From assembly GCA_963783445.1 (NCBI GenBank), contig CAWANP010000020.1, positions 620,001 through 684,000 on the forward strand: a stretch of DNA of 64,000 nt, in the 5' to 3' direction. Below are positions 45,280 through 54,129 of the stretch, piece after piece. How positions within the stretch are numbered: the first letter of the stretch is position 1; each line of letters opens with the position of its first letter. The notes under the pieces are model-generated. The model had not been told where the DNA came from. It saw nothing but the letters and a program-made list of their open reading frames with translations, and ran no database searches. A program made the position numbers and the translations under genes. The DNA comes from CAWANP01 sp963783445 (GTDB taxonomy: Bacteria; Chloroflexota; Anaerolineae; JAAYZQ01).

Positions 45280-46404
45280 CTAGCCCCAGACCGTCTCGAC
45301 AACGGCAAAGTAGGGCTTGAGTTCAGATTTCATCTTGTCGTCGGTGATGAGCGAGTTGAGCAGGCGCCAGTCGGTGCTGTCTAGCTTTTGCTTCGGTGGG
45401 CGATGCCGGCGTAGCTGCTTGATGGATTGTTGGAGAAGAGCCTTGGCCAGTTCTGTATCATCCCGCATGGCCCAGGCAATGCCAGCGAGCATTAAGAGCC
45501 GCGGTGTTGGCATCTTTTCCAGAAGCTCCTGAAGTCCTCGCAGTGCTGGCTCGGGATCTCCGAGGCGCAAGACTGCTTCTACCCAACAGTCATGCCCACG
45601 GTCAAAGGAATTTGGATCCAGCTCTGCCACTGCCTGCCACTCGTCGCGAGCCTTGGTGTTGTTGCCGGTTAGCTGGGCGATGAGCCCCCGCTGAAAGCCG
45701 CTCTGCAGTGGGTTTTCATCTTGGTCGATGTACTGTTGCGCCTCGCTGTAGCGGCCGGCGTCGGCGAGCATCGTGTACAGCTCGCGGATTGTGGATCTCT
45801 TTTCCAGATCCCAGTTCACTGCTTCTTCCCAGGCAGCAACTGCATTGTCGAGGCTTCCCATCTCTTTGAACAATAAAAAGCGCTGGAAATATACGTCAGC
45901 CAGATCCCGGGGCTTGTCCCTGCTGCTGGCTTCCAAAGCGCGGTCGAGTGCCGCCTGGCTTTCCGTGAACCGGCCCTCAATGCGCGCCTCACTGCCAAGG
46001 GCAATCCAGCCCCCGGGGTTGCCGGCATCTTCCTCGGCCAGGGCCCGCAGTTCGGCCAAGCCTGGGTCGACATCTCCCTTGGCAACGCGCATGACTGCCA
46101 GGTCTCGTCGCCACTCCTCGGCCATGTGAGGATGTCTCGTAGCCAGCAAGTTTTTGGTCTCGTAGGCTTCAGCATAGCGGCCTTCTGAGCGGAGCAGTTC
46201 GGTGAGTTCCTGGCCAGCCCGCAGGTGCATTTCGCCCAGATCAGGACGCCGGTCAAGAATCCTCTCATTCAGGCGCCCCAGTCTGCTGACCAGACGGTGG
46301 TAGAGGTTGATAGCGGCGTCTGTGCCGCCAGCGCGCTGCGCCGCCAGTGCCTGGCTGTACAGGCCCTCGTAGCTATCGCGTAGCGGAGGACGGGAGAGGG
46401 TCAC
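45280..46404 (-). CDS. TPR-repeat protein
   Basis: 374 residues from GTG 46404, overlapping the DedA stop by four bases (GTGA). The protein is almost all helical hairpins with TPR-like spacing: LYSQALAAQRAGGTDAAINLYHRLV, AGQELTELLRSEGRYAEAYETKNLL, WIALGSEARIEGRFTESQAALDRAL, FQRFLLFKEMGSLDNAVAAWEEAV, LYTMLADAGRYSEAQQYI. No signal peptide or membrane helix, so it is cytoplasmic. TPR arrays hold partner proteins; the partner is not evident. Co-translation with a DedA membrane protein suggests they act together, which is inference. Confidence 0.85.
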   Translation of the reverse strand: MTLSRPPLRDSYEGLYSQALAAQRAGGTDAAINLYHRLVSRLGRLNERILDRRPDLGEMHLRAGQELTELLRSEGRYAEAYETKNLLATRHPHMAEEWRRDLAVMRVAKGDVDPGLAELRALAEEDAGNPGGWIALGSEARIEGRFTESQAALDRALEASSRDKPRDLADVYFQRFLLFKEMGSLDNAVAAWEEAVNWDLEKRSTIRELYTMLADAGRYSEAQQYIDQDENPLQSGFQRGLIAQLTGNNTKARDEWQAVAELDPNSFDRGHDCWVEAVLRLGDPEPALRGLQELLEKMPTPRLLMLAGIAWAMRDDTELAKALLQQSIKQLRRHRPPKQKLDSTDWRLLNSLITDDKMKSELKPYFAVVETVWG

Positions 46405-47063
46405 TCTGTGCCCTCCGCATCCGCCAAGGCGGTTTTCTTTGAGCCTTTGCGAATGTGGTGGTAGACATAGTAGACAAATGCAGCGATGATGACAATGGCG
46501 ATGGGGATGTCAAAGGGGCGCATGAGGGCCCGTAGCTCCTCCCAGTGTTCGCCAAAATAGAAACCGCCCATGGCCAGCAGCCCGCACCAAATGAATGAAC
46601 CGATGAAGGAATAGACCGTAAAGCGGGGAAAGTTCATGCGCACCACCCCGGCGGGAAAAGAGATAAAGGTCCGCACGATGGGCAGTAGCCTCGAGATAAA
46701 GGCTGCCCAGTCGCCCCAGCGGGCAAACCACCGATCCGCCTTCTCCAAGTCCTCCTCGTGGATGAGGATATACTTGCCGTACCGTTCCACAAGCGGCCGG
46801 CCACCCCACGCACCCAGCCAATAGGAGATCACGGAGCCAATGGTGCATCCCACAGCGCCCCAGAACCCACCCAGCAGAAAGGCCTGCAGAGATGTCCCCC
46901 CCCGGGCCTGCACCAGCATCCAGCCAGCCAGGGGCATGGTCACCTCACTGGGAATGGGGATATTGGCGCTCTCGAGGGCCATGATGACCACCACACCAAA
47001 CCAGCCAATTGCCTGGATCAAGTTGGTCAAGAATTCGACCAACTGATGCTCTAACATCTCCAA
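46401..47063 (-). CDS. DedA-family membrane protein
   Basis: 220 residues. TTG 47063 is preferred: GGGAG lies seven bases before it, whereas ATG 47057 has its GGAG too close. SNARE-associated/VTT-domain pattern: membrane-parallel start, ALESANIPIPSEVTMPLAGWML (the conserved Glu-x-Pro-x-Pro-x-Glu region), GAWGGRPLVERYGKYI, FARWGDWAAFISRLLPIVRTFISFPAGVVRM (the conserved Gly-x-x-x-Phe/R-x-x-P-x-x-R region) and F-x-x-GSFIW. DedA proteins are linked with undecaprenyl-phosphate or phosphatidylethanolamine flipping and envelope homeostasis. The first gene of a two-gene operon with the TPR protein. Confidence 0.9.
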   Translation of the reverse strand: MEMLEHQLVEFLTNLIQAIGWFGVVVIMALESANIPIPSEVTMPLAGWMLVQARGGTSLQAFLLGGFWGAVGCTIGSVISYWLGAWGGRPLVERYGKYILIHEEDLEKADRWFARWGDWAAFISRLLPIVRTFISFPAGVVRMNFPRFTVYSFIGSFIWCGLLAMGGFYFGEHWEELRALMRPFDIPIAIVIIAAFVYYVYHHIRKGSKKTALADAEGTE

Positions 47064-47140
47064 AGTTCTACTCCCTGTTTGAAACGGCGGCTCGTCCAGA
47101 GGGACGGCCGCCCAAAATGATGCTGCCAGAAAGACGCTCA

Positions 47141-47169
47141 ATTATAGCATCAGCCCAGGGGCTTTGCAA
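47141..47169 (-). promoter_or_regulatory. Promoter of the DedA-TPR operon
   Basis: Minus strand TTGCAA (47169-47164), 17-base spacer, TATAAT (47146-47141). Divergent from, and close to, the leuC promoter. Confidence 0.7.
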
Positions 47170-47192
47170 GTTGGCAGTCCAAGCCGGTGATG

Positions 47193-47221
47193 TTGACATC
47201 TGGCACCGAATAGAATACAAT
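47193..47221 (+). promoter_or_regulatory. Promoter of the leuC-like operon
   Basis: TTGACA at 47193-47198, 17-base spacer, TACAAT at 47216-47221, 44 bases before the leuC-like ATG. Confidence 0.75.
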
Positions 47222-47264
47222 AGGCCAAACAGGGTGCCAGTCCCAAAGAGGGGGTATATGACAC

Positions 47265-48519
47265 ATGGGTAAGACCTTTGCAGAAAAGCTCCTGGCCTTG
47301 AAAGCTGGTCTGGATGAGGTTGTACCGGGACAGATAGTGACCGTACGGCCTGACAAGCTCCTTACTCACGATAATACCTCGGCCGTTGCCAAGACATTCC
47401 GCAAGATGGGCGTGGACCGGGTGGCCGACCCTGGTATGAACGTGATCATCCTCGATCACGTGACCCCCGCTGCCAACGAAACCTATGCTCAAAGCCACAA
47501 AGAGACCCGCGAGTTTGTCCAGGAGCAGGGCATCGTCGGCCTTTTATGACGTTGGTGAGGGAATCTGCCACCAGGTTCTCCCGGAGCATGGTCATGCCCT
47601 GCCTGGCATGCTCATCGTGGGCAGTGACTCGCATACGCCAAGCCATGGGGCATTGGGTGCCTTTGCGGCCGGTATCGGGCGTACCGAGGCGGCCGCGGTC
47701 ATGGCCACCGGCGAAATATGGCTGCGCGTGCCCGAAAGCCTGCGCATTGTCGTCGAGGGCGACCTGCCTGAACGGACGTCGGCCAAGGACCTGATCCTGT
47801 ACATCATTGGCGACATCAGCGCCAGTGGCGCCGACTATATGTCTGTGGAGTTCGCCGGGCCGACCATCGAGGCGATGAGTGTGGGCAGCCGCCAGGTACT
47901 GTGCAACATGGCCGCTGAGATGGGCGCCAAGAATGGCTACGTGGCCCCCGATGCCACGACCCGGGCCTGGTTGGCAGGGCGCACGGCTGAGGCATACCTG
48001 GAGATCCTTCCTGACCCGGATGCGACTTATGCTCGGGAGCTGTACTACGATGCGAGCAAACTCGAACCGCAGGTAGCCAAGCCTCACCGGGTGGACAATA
48101 CGGTTCCCGTTTCGGAGGCTGCGGGTACCCGGATCGACCAAGCCATTGTTGGCTCGTGCACCAACGGCCGTTTGGAGGATCTGCAGGCAGCAGCCGACAT
48201 TCTTCGAGGCCGGCAGATCGCGCCGAGCGTACGCTTGTTGGTCCTGCCAGCGTCCCGTGAGGTACTGTTGTCAGCCATCGATGCGGGTGTTATCAGCGAC
48301 TTGCTGGCTGCAGGAGCCACACTGCTCAATCCTGGTTGCGGACCGTGCCTGGGCGCGCACGAAGGCTGCATGGCGCCTGGCGAGCGATCGATTTCGACGG
48401 CGAACCGCAACTTCCGGGGGCGCATGGGTAGCCGCGATGCAGAGATCTACCTGGGCAGCCCAGCCACGGTGGCCGCCTCAGCGCTGGCTGGCGTGATCAG
48501 CGATCCTCGCAAGGTATAG
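47265..48519 (+). CDS. LeuC/homoaconitase-type hydro-lyase large subunit, one frameshift
   Basis: About 418 residues after repairing a one-base break near 47540 (the reading goes from EQGIVG to FYDVGEGICHQV). The [4Fe-4S] ligand Cys residues are in IVGSCTNGRLED and LLNPGCGPCLGAHEG; LIVGSDSHTPSHGALGAFAAGIG is the substrate-binding signature. The length (about 420) and absence of insertions match the archaeal-type LeuC/HacA group rather than the 466-residue bacterial LeuC. It dehydrates and rehydrates a hydroxy-tricarboxylate such as isopropylmalate, homocitrate or related acids with the small subunit encoded next. No leuA is nearby. Confidence 0.9.
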
Positions 48520-48568
48520 TCGCGTCAGAATTCTCATCCGAAACCCTTTCTCACTTAGGAGGAAAACC

Positions 48569-49066
48569 TTGGAGACCCGAATCACGGGCCGCGTGTGGAA
48601 GTATGGCGACGATGTCAATACCGACGTCATTTTCCCGGGCAAGTATACCTATAGCATCTCCGATCGAAAGGAGATGGCCGAGCATGCCCTGGAGGATCTG
48701 GATCCTGATTTCGTTCAGAATGTCCGGCAGGGAGACATTATCGTTGCCGGGGGGAACTGGGGTTGTGGTAGTTCGCGCGAGCAGGCGGTCATCTGCTTGA
48801 AGGAGTCAGGTGTGGGCGCCATCGTGGCTCGATCCATCGCCCGCATCTACTTCCGGAACTGCATCAACGAGGGCCTGCCCATCGTTACCTGTGACGCGGT
48901 AGACACTCTGGAGACGGGGGACACGGTGACCATCGACTTTGACGCGGGTGTGGTCACCACCCCCAGCGCCGAATACAGCTTTCCTCCTCTGGCTCCATCG
49001 GTGATGGAGATCCTGGATACAGGCGGGCTGGTGCCCCACGTCAAGAGAAAACTGGGGATCGAATAG
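48569..49066 (+). CDS. LeuD/homoaconitase-type hydro-lyase small subunit
   Basis: 165 residues from TTG 48569 with a perfect AGGAGG seven to eight bases upstream. The swivel-domain motif is GDDVNTDVIFPGKYTYSISD. The catalytic loop is GNWGCGSSREQAVICLK. Length matches archaeal-type LeuD. In characterised enzymes the residues after the conserved Tyr in this loop (YLRT or YLVY types) select the substrate. Here it reads YTYS, so isopropylmalate specificity should not be assumed. It pairs with the large subunit immediately upstream (50-base gap). Confidence 0.9.
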   Translation: METRITGRVWKYGDDVNTDVIFPGKYTYSISDRKEMAEHALEDLDPDFVQNVRQGDIIVAGGNWGCGSSREQAVICLKESGVGAIVARSIARIYFRNCINEGLPIVTCDAVDTLETGDTVTIDFDAGVVTTPSAEYSFPPLAPSVMEILDTGGLVPHVKRKLGIE

Positions 49067-49070
49067 CCGG

Positions 49071-50156
49071 ATGCGCGGCCGGGGCTGGCTCTCCGAGCTT
49101 GGCCAGGGATTGGTGCTGCTGTCTGTCGGAGCCATCGGCGCACTGGTTGGCTATGCCCTGGGTCTGATCGCAGGCGTCATTGCCGGGGCGCTGGTGGCTA
49201 GTGGCATCTATCGTTTGCTGGGTGGCGAACCTGGTCTCTGGCGGGGGAGATATGGCAGGGTTGGACGCTTGCTGCTGGGCACCGTCATCGGCGCGACCTT
49301 TGGCTCAGATCTCTGGGCTCCACTTCAGGCTGCCCTCCTGCCCATGCTCGGACTCGTAGGGATTGTTCTGGCTGTCGGATTGTTCCTCGGATGGGCCTTG
49401 TCCCATTTGGCCAGTCTGGACTGGCCAACCGCCATTATGAGTGCGATGCCAGGGGGGCTGCCGGCCATGGCCGCCCTGTCTGAGGAAGTGGATGCTGACT
49501 CGACAGTGGTCTCTGCCATCCATTTTTCGCGACTTACGACGATTCTGCTGCTTGTCCCGCTGCTGATACCATTGTTGACGGGGCTCTCTTCTGCATCATC
49601 TCTGGCTCCGACGCCGGAAGAACCGGCGGGCTTGGCGTCGTCATTGGCTGTCCTTGCCTTGGGCGTGTTTGGCGGCTGGCTTGCGCTCAGGCTTGGCATA
49701 CCAACCGGCGACATGGTGGGGCCCATCTTGGTCGTGGGGGGCGCCAATCTGATGGGCGCGGATCTCGGCCCTTTGCCCGCGGGGTTCCGGAATGCGGCTA
49801 TGTTATTCATTGGAACCGCCGTGGGTGCCCAGGTATCGAAGGCTAGCCTGCGCAAGCTGCGCCAGGTTCTGGTCCCGGCGGCTGCCATGATTGCAGTGTT
49901 GATTGGTGTGGGCCTGCTATTGGGCTGGGGACTGTCAGAGCTCACTCCCCTCGATCCAGTTACAGCGCTCTTGTGTGCTGTGCCAGGGGGGGCCAGCACC
50001 ATGCCCATCATCGCCCATGACCTGGGCGGCGACATGCGGCTGGTGGCAGCCCTGCAGTTGACAAGACAATTGGTGATGCTGGTCGTTATTCCGCCAGCCC
50101 TGGGCTACCTGGTACGTTCCATGCGCCAGCGGCGCTTGGTTGCTCCGAAGCCCTAG
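49071..50156 (+). CDS. AbrB-family (PF05145) membrane protein
   Basis: 361 residues, ATG 49071, four bases after the leuD-like stop, so co-transcribed. About ten to eleven helices in two similar halves of the AbrB duplication: AIMSAMPGGLPAMAALSEEVDAD in half one and ALLCAVPGGASTMPIIAHDLGGD in half two, the family's repeated signature. Earlier names (ammonia monooxygenase regulator) are misleading. Members are integral membrane proteins of poorly known function, some next to tripartite tricarboxylate or aromatic-acid genes. The context suggests uptake or export of a di- or tricarboxylic acid handled by the neighbouring hydro-lyase and dehydrogenase. Confidence 0.85.
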   Translation: MRGRGWLSELGQGLVLLSVGAIGALVGYALGLIAGVIAGALVASGIYRLLGGEPGLWRGRYGRVGRLLLGTVIGATFGSDLWAPLQAALLPMLGLVGIVLAVGLFLGWALSHLASLDWPTAIMSAMPGGLPAMAALSEEVDADSTVVSAIHFSRLTTILLLVPLLIPLLTGLSSASSLAPTPEEPAGLASSLAVLALGVFGGWLALRLGIPTGDMVGPILVVGGANLMGADLGPLPAGFRNAAMLFIGTAVGAQVSKASLRKLRQVLVPAAAMIAVLIGVGLLLGWGLSELTPLDPVTALLCAVPGGASTMPIIAHDLGGDMRLVAALQLTRQLVMLVVIPPALGYLVRSMRQRRLVAPKP

Positions 50157-50222
50157 TGCCTGAACCGAATCAGGTATTCGTATTCTAAAGGAGAACAGAA
50201 AAACCTCAAGGAGGACTGAGTA

Positions 50223-51342
50223 ATGGCAAAGTACAGGATTGCGCTGATGCCCGGCGACGGCATTGGCAACGACGTGATGGACGCAGCCAAGATCGTTCTG
50301 GACAAAATCAACCTTGACGCCGAGTATGTCAATGCTGACATCGGTTGGGAGTTCTGGCGTGCGGAAGGCGAGCCGCTGCCAGAGCGTACGATGGACATCC
50401 TCAGGAGCTGCAACTGCTCGCTCTTCGCGGCAATCACCTCCAAGCCCAAGGAGGAGGCCGAGGCCGAATTGGTTCCGGAGCTTCAGGGCCAGGGGCTCGT
50501 CTACCGGAGCCCCATCGTACGCCTGCGCCAGGCATTTGACCTCTATGTGAACCTTCGGCCCTGCAGGGCGTTCAAGGGCAGCCCCCTCAACTTCCAGGAT
50601 GGCATTGACATGGTGGTCTTTAGGGAGAATACCCAGGGCCTCTATGCCGGCGTCGAATTCCATCCTCTGCCGGCCGAAGTCCGGTCGGTCCTGGAGGAGA
50701 ATAGCCCCGGTATGGCTGCCTTTGAGGGCGTTTCTTCCGAGGATATTGCCCTGTCGACCCGGATCTTTACTCGCGCGGGCTGCCAGCGCATCGTGCGCCA
50801 TGCCTTCGAGTATGCGGCAAAGTTTGGCTATCCCACTGTGACGCTCGTCGAAAAGCCCAACGTCATCCGAGAAACCTCGGGCTTGATGGTGCGCGAGGCG
50901 CGCAAGATCGCGCCAAGAGTACCCGGGCATTGAGCTGTGGGAGACCAACGTCGATGCCATGGTGATGTGGATGGTCAAGAATCCCCAGGACTATGGCGTG
51001 ATGGTGTCCAGCAACATGTTTGGTGACATCATCTCCGATCTGGCCGCCCAATTGGTCGGCGGCCTGGGCTTTGCCGCCAGCGGCAACATTGGCGACGAGT
51101 TTGCGGTCTTTGAGCCGACCCACGGCTCCGCGCCCAAGTATGCCGGCAAGTACGTGGCCAATCCCACTGCCATGCTTCTGGCCACCAAGCTGATGCTTGA
51201 TTGGCTGGGCGAGACCGAGACGGCCGCGGCACTGCAGCAGGCCATCGCCGACGTGATCGCCGAAGGCCAGGTTCGCACCTACGATCTTGGTGGCGATAGC
51301 GGTACCCTGGATGTGGCCCGCGCCGTCGCCGACAAGCTGTAG
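50223..51342 (+). CDS. Isocitrate/isopropylmalate-family dehydrogenase, one frameshift
   Basis: About 372 residues; AAGGAGG 10 bases before ATG 50223. A single-base break near 50920 separates two good halves. First half: ALMPGDGIGNDVMDAA, RENTQGLYAGVEF, TRIFTRAGCQRIVRHAFEYA. Second half: VDAMVMWMVKNPQDYGVMVSSNMFGDIISDLAAQL (metal ligands Asp), THGSAPKYAGKYVANPTAM. These enzymes oxidise a 2-hydroxyacid with NAD(P) and decarboxylate it. The substrate-helix residues do not settle between 3-isopropylmalate, isocitrate and homoisocitrate. Together with LeuC and LeuD it forms a dehydratase-dehydrogenase pair for one chain-elongation or TCA-like step. Confidence 0.9.
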
Positions 51343-51475
51343 ATAGCACTGCTCCAGGTACTGCTCTCGGGTGCCTCGGGCCTGCACGAACCGATGATTG
51401 TCCAGGGTGCCAGGTGTGACTAGCGCGCCTGGTACCTTGGATCCAACTGAGAGAGATGGACAAGAGCCAGAGCGT

Positions 51476-51535
51476 CCTCTTGTCCGTCTCACACAATACG
51501 CAATACGCAACAGTAACACGCACACACGTACCATG
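51476..51535. repeat. Degenerate ACGCAATACGCAA repeat before the acyl-CoA dehydrogenase gene
   Basis: Imperfect copies of a ten-base unit like ACGCAAYACG in the gap between the dehydrogenase and acyl-CoA dehydrogenase genes. Similar units recur at about 52840-52885 and, inverted, at 62176-62220. Confidence 0.45.
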
Positions 51536-51573
51536 GATTACGATTCCCAGTCTCATGAGCAGGGGGGATGACT

Positions 51574-52785
51574 ATGGACTTTGGTTGGAACGAGGAACAA
51601 CGGCTTTGGCGGCAGACAGTGCGCGACTTTGCCCAGAAAGAGATCGCCCCGCGGGTGCGCGAGATCGACACCCAGGAGCGCATCCCGCGCGAGATCATCA
51701 AGGGCATGGCCGGCTGGGTCTGCTGGCCCCCGTTTGCTCCGAAGAGTATGGCGGCGCGGGCATGGACTGGACCCTGGCCGCCATCGCCGCCGAGGAACTG
51801 GGCCGGGCCGACATCAGCTTGGCGGTGCCGGTGCTCTACCTGGTGGAGGCGGCCTGGGGCTTTATCCTTGACCAGTACGGCACGCCGGAACTCAAGGCCA
51901 AAGTCCTGCCCAGGGTGTGGCCGGCGAAGCGTTCCTGGGCATCGCTACCACCGAGCCTGAGGGCGGGTCTGACATTCTTGGGACCTGCCGGACCAAGGCG
52001 GTACAGCAGGGGGATAGTTGGGTGCTCAACGGCGAAAAGATGTACATCAGCGGCGTGCGCGAATCGCTGGAGATGGGCGGCGTTCACCTGCTGCTGGCCC
52101 GCACGGACCCAGACCCCGAGGCCGAGCACAAGGCATTTACCTTTTTCGCCCTGCCGCTGCAAGGCACGCCGGGCATCACGCCCACCTATTTTGAGGACAT
52201 GGGCCGGATGGGCATCTCGACCGGAGGCTTTGCCCTGGAGGACGTGGGCTTGCCTGATGCCCACCGGGTGGGCGACGTGAACCGCGGCTTTTACCACGCC
52301 ATGGAGGGCTTTTCGGCGGCGCGCGTGCTCATTGGCGCGACCTGTGTGGGCGCTTCCGAGGCGGTGCTGGAGATGGGCATGGAGCACGTCAAGGAGCGCC
52401 AGGCTTTTGGCCGTCCCCTGGCTGCGTACGAGGGCATTCCTTCCCCCTGGCCGATCACTATGCCCACTTGGAGAGCACGCGCCTGTTGGTCTACAAGGCG
52501 GCGTGGACGATGGATCAAAAGTACGGCGCCGGGACCCAGAACCCACTATGACATCGCCCTGGCCGCGGCTTTGGCCAAGCTGCGCGCCCCCCAGGTGGCT
52601 TTTCCATCATGAACGAGGTGGCCGACTGGTTCGGGGCCATGGCCTACACCAAAGAGTGTCCGGTCGAGATGGGCATCCGCGGCATCCGCTCCTATTCCAT
52701 CGGCGCCGAAGGAACGATGAATATCATGCGCCTGGTCATTGCCCGCGAATTGCTGGGTGCCGAGTTTTTGCCCTACCGGCACTAG
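51574..52785 (+). CDS. Acyl-CoA dehydrogenase, several frame breaks
   Basis: About 403 residues; ATG 51574 with AGGGGGG upstream. All family blocks are present but spread over frames (breaks near 51715, 51920, 52435, 52530 and 52610). They are FGWNEEQRLWRQTVRDFAQKEIAPRVRE, PVCSEEYGGAGMDWTLAAIAAEELG, GIATTEPEGGSDI (FAD site), GWVLNGEKMYIS-type sequence (SWVLNGEKMYISG), KERQAFGRPLAAYEGI, and the end block IRGIRSYSIGAEGTMNIMRLVIARELLG. FAD-dependent oxidation of an acyl-CoA at the alpha-beta bond. The catalytic Glu probably lies in the last block (IGAEGT). It follows the leuCD-dehydrogenase genes, perhaps as part of the same catabolic or anabolic unit. Confidence 0.85.
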
Positions 52786-52789
52786 GGGC

Positions 52790-52885
52790 CAGAGACTGGA
52801 TACTAGAGACTAGGGATTCGTCGTTGCGAGAGTGATGTCCAGATCGCGCACCACGCAACACGTAGCCCGCACCACGAAACACACC
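52790..52885. repeat. Degenerate GAGACTRG and CACGCAACACG intergenic repeats
   Basis: GAGACTGGATACTAGAGACT-like units directly after the acyl-CoA dehydrogenase stop, followed by CACCACGCAACACGTAGC-like units before the next gene. Neither encodes a protein I can support. Confidence 0.45.
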
Positions 52886-52900
52886 ATAGGGAGGCCTACC

Positions 52901-53323
52901 GTGCAGGTTTTCATCGCTGGTATCATGCAGGGCTCACGGCTGGACCGCTACATTGATACCCAGGACTACCGCCGGAACATCGCCGAGGCGATCCTGGCCC
53001 AATATCCTGACTGGGTAATCGTGGATCCCAACGAACTCCATCCCAATGGCGTGGACTATGACGACGACACGGCCAAGGCGACGCTGCTGGAGCTGTTTGC
53101 TCTGGCGGGCCAGGCTGATCTGGTGGTGGCCTTTGCGCCCGAGGCAAGCATGGGCACGGCCATCGAGATGTGGGAGGGTTTTCGAGCTGGCAGCCCGTTG
53201 GTCACTATCTCGCCCATGTCTGCCAACTGGGTCGTCCGCCACCTGTCCGACGTGGTGCTGCCCGATCTGGACAGCTTTCGGTCCTGGGTAGCGGAGGGTG
53301 GCCTGGCGCGGTTCTTGGACTGA
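52901..53323 (+). CDS. Nucleoside 2-deoxyribosyltransferase-like protein
   Basis: 140 residues from GTG 52901, preceded by GGGAGG six bases upstream; the longer frame to 52832 runs through intergenic repeats. A Rossmann-like fold of the NDT/DRTGG superfamily: VQVFIAGIMQGS first strand, DYRRNIAEAIL helix, WVIVDPNELHP, ADLVVAFAPEASMGTAIEMWEGF, where the Glu after MGTAI is in the place of the catalytic Glu of NDT enzymes. Members break N-glycosidic bonds of nucleosides or nucleotides or bind NAD-like ligands. The actual substrate is uncertain. Confidence 0.75.
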   Translation: MQVFIAGIMQGSRLDRYIDTQDYRRNIAEAILAQYPDWVIVDPNELHPNGVDYDDDTAKATLLELFALAGQADLVVAFAPEASMGTAIEMWEGFRAGSPLVTISPMSANWVVRHLSDVVLPDLDSFRSWVAEGGLARFLD

Positions 53324-53358
53324 GGCTGCCGGCCTGGTGCTGTCCAACAGCGTAGGGT

Positions 53359-53387
53359 TTGACAACCAGCCCATCCTGGGCTAGAAT
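53359..53387 (+). promoter_or_regulatory. Promoter of tRNA-Arg
   Basis: TTGACA at 53359-53364, 17-base spacer, TAGAAT at 53382-53387, about 85 bases before the tRNA. Confidence 0.75.
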
Positions 53388-53421
53388 ATTGTCTATGAGA
53401 GCTATCATCTGCCAGGGTATG

Positions 53422-53470
53422 ACCCGGCAGCGTCTTGCCGGGTGCTGCTAGCTATAAGCTGATAGCTTAT
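53422..53470. repeat. Two perfect hairpins in the tRNA-Arg leader
   Basis: ACCCGGCA-GCGTCT-TGCCGGGT (53422-53443) and ATAAGCT-GAT-AGCTTAT (53454-53470), just ahead of the tRNA. They could guide processing of the precursor. Confidence 0.6.
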
Positions 53471-53472
53471 CC

Positions 53473-53545
53473 GCCCCCATAGCTCAGTGGACAGAGCAAC
53501 GGCCTTCTAAGCCGTGGGTCGCAGGTTCGAACCCTGCTGGGGGTG
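53473..53545 (+). tRNA. tRNA-Arg (anticodon TCT)
   Basis: 73 bases. Acceptor GCCCCCA with TGGGGGT (53538-53544; first pair is G-T), discriminator G. D stem GCTC/GAGC, anticodon stem ACGGC/GCCGT around CTTCTAA, T arm GCAGG-TTCGAAC-CCTGC. CCA not encoded. Confidence 0.93.
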
Positions 53546-53699
53546 CTTTTCTTTTCAACCAGTATCTGTGTGCCAGTACTGGCCAGGAGCGAGGTCGAAG
53601 ATCATCCCCCCTATCTTGGCTCTCTGGCGGATTTGCGCGGTACACGCTAGCGATCCAGGGCAAGAGAAGATTCTTGACAGAAAGGTCAGAGTCAACGCT

Positions 53700-54035
53700 A
53701 TGGAAGACAAACCTCAGTCTCGTCTAATTTCGCTTGGTGACGGAGCAGCCCAATATTCGCCCGTGTTGGAGGGACCTCCGGATAGCGTCGCCTTGCACTC
53801 AGGGGTGGTGACGCTTGCACCAGGCAGTTCGGTGGGAATGCACAGCACCAAGGGCTGGGAGGAATTGATCACTGTCCTGGAAGGGCAGGGTGAGCTACTG
53901 ATCGTCGGACAGGATCCTCTGGTCATTGAGCCTGGGGTTGCAGCATATTGTCCCCCGCAGACGGATCACAACGTGGTGAATACTGGCTCAGGTACCCTGC
54001 GGTACATCTTTGTCGTGACCGAGGTGATGAGCTAG
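53700..54035 (+). CDS. Small cupin-domain protein
   Basis: 111 residues, ATG 53700. A single conserved beta-barrel: GVVTLAPGSSVGMHSTKGWEELITVLEGQGELLIVG (cupin motif 1, with a metal His and Glu) and VAAYCPPQTDHNVVNTGSGTLRYIFVV (motif 2, with a His). Cupins bind a metal and small substrates, or act as sugar isomerases, dioxygenases or regulators; no specific role shows here. A frame open further upstream reaches back to the tRNA and is not used. A flavin-reductase gene follows about 95 bases on. Confidence 0.8.
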   Translation: MEDKPQSRLISLGDGAAQYSPVLEGPPDSVALHSGVVTLAPGSSVGMHSTKGWEELITVLEGQGELLIVGQDPLVIEPGVAAYCPPQTDHNVVNTGSGTLRYIFVVTEVMS

Positions 54036-54129
54036 TCGGTCGGGCTATGGATGCCACCATTCCAGGCGCACAAGGTCCTCATCGGGCTGAAAGCCAGGAT
54101 GTCCCCAGGCGCCAGGCTGGAGAAATGCG

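Noticed and set aside
51476..51535. Possible CRISPR array or tandem satellite
   Set aside because: The units are imperfect, adjacent without spacers and only a few copies long.
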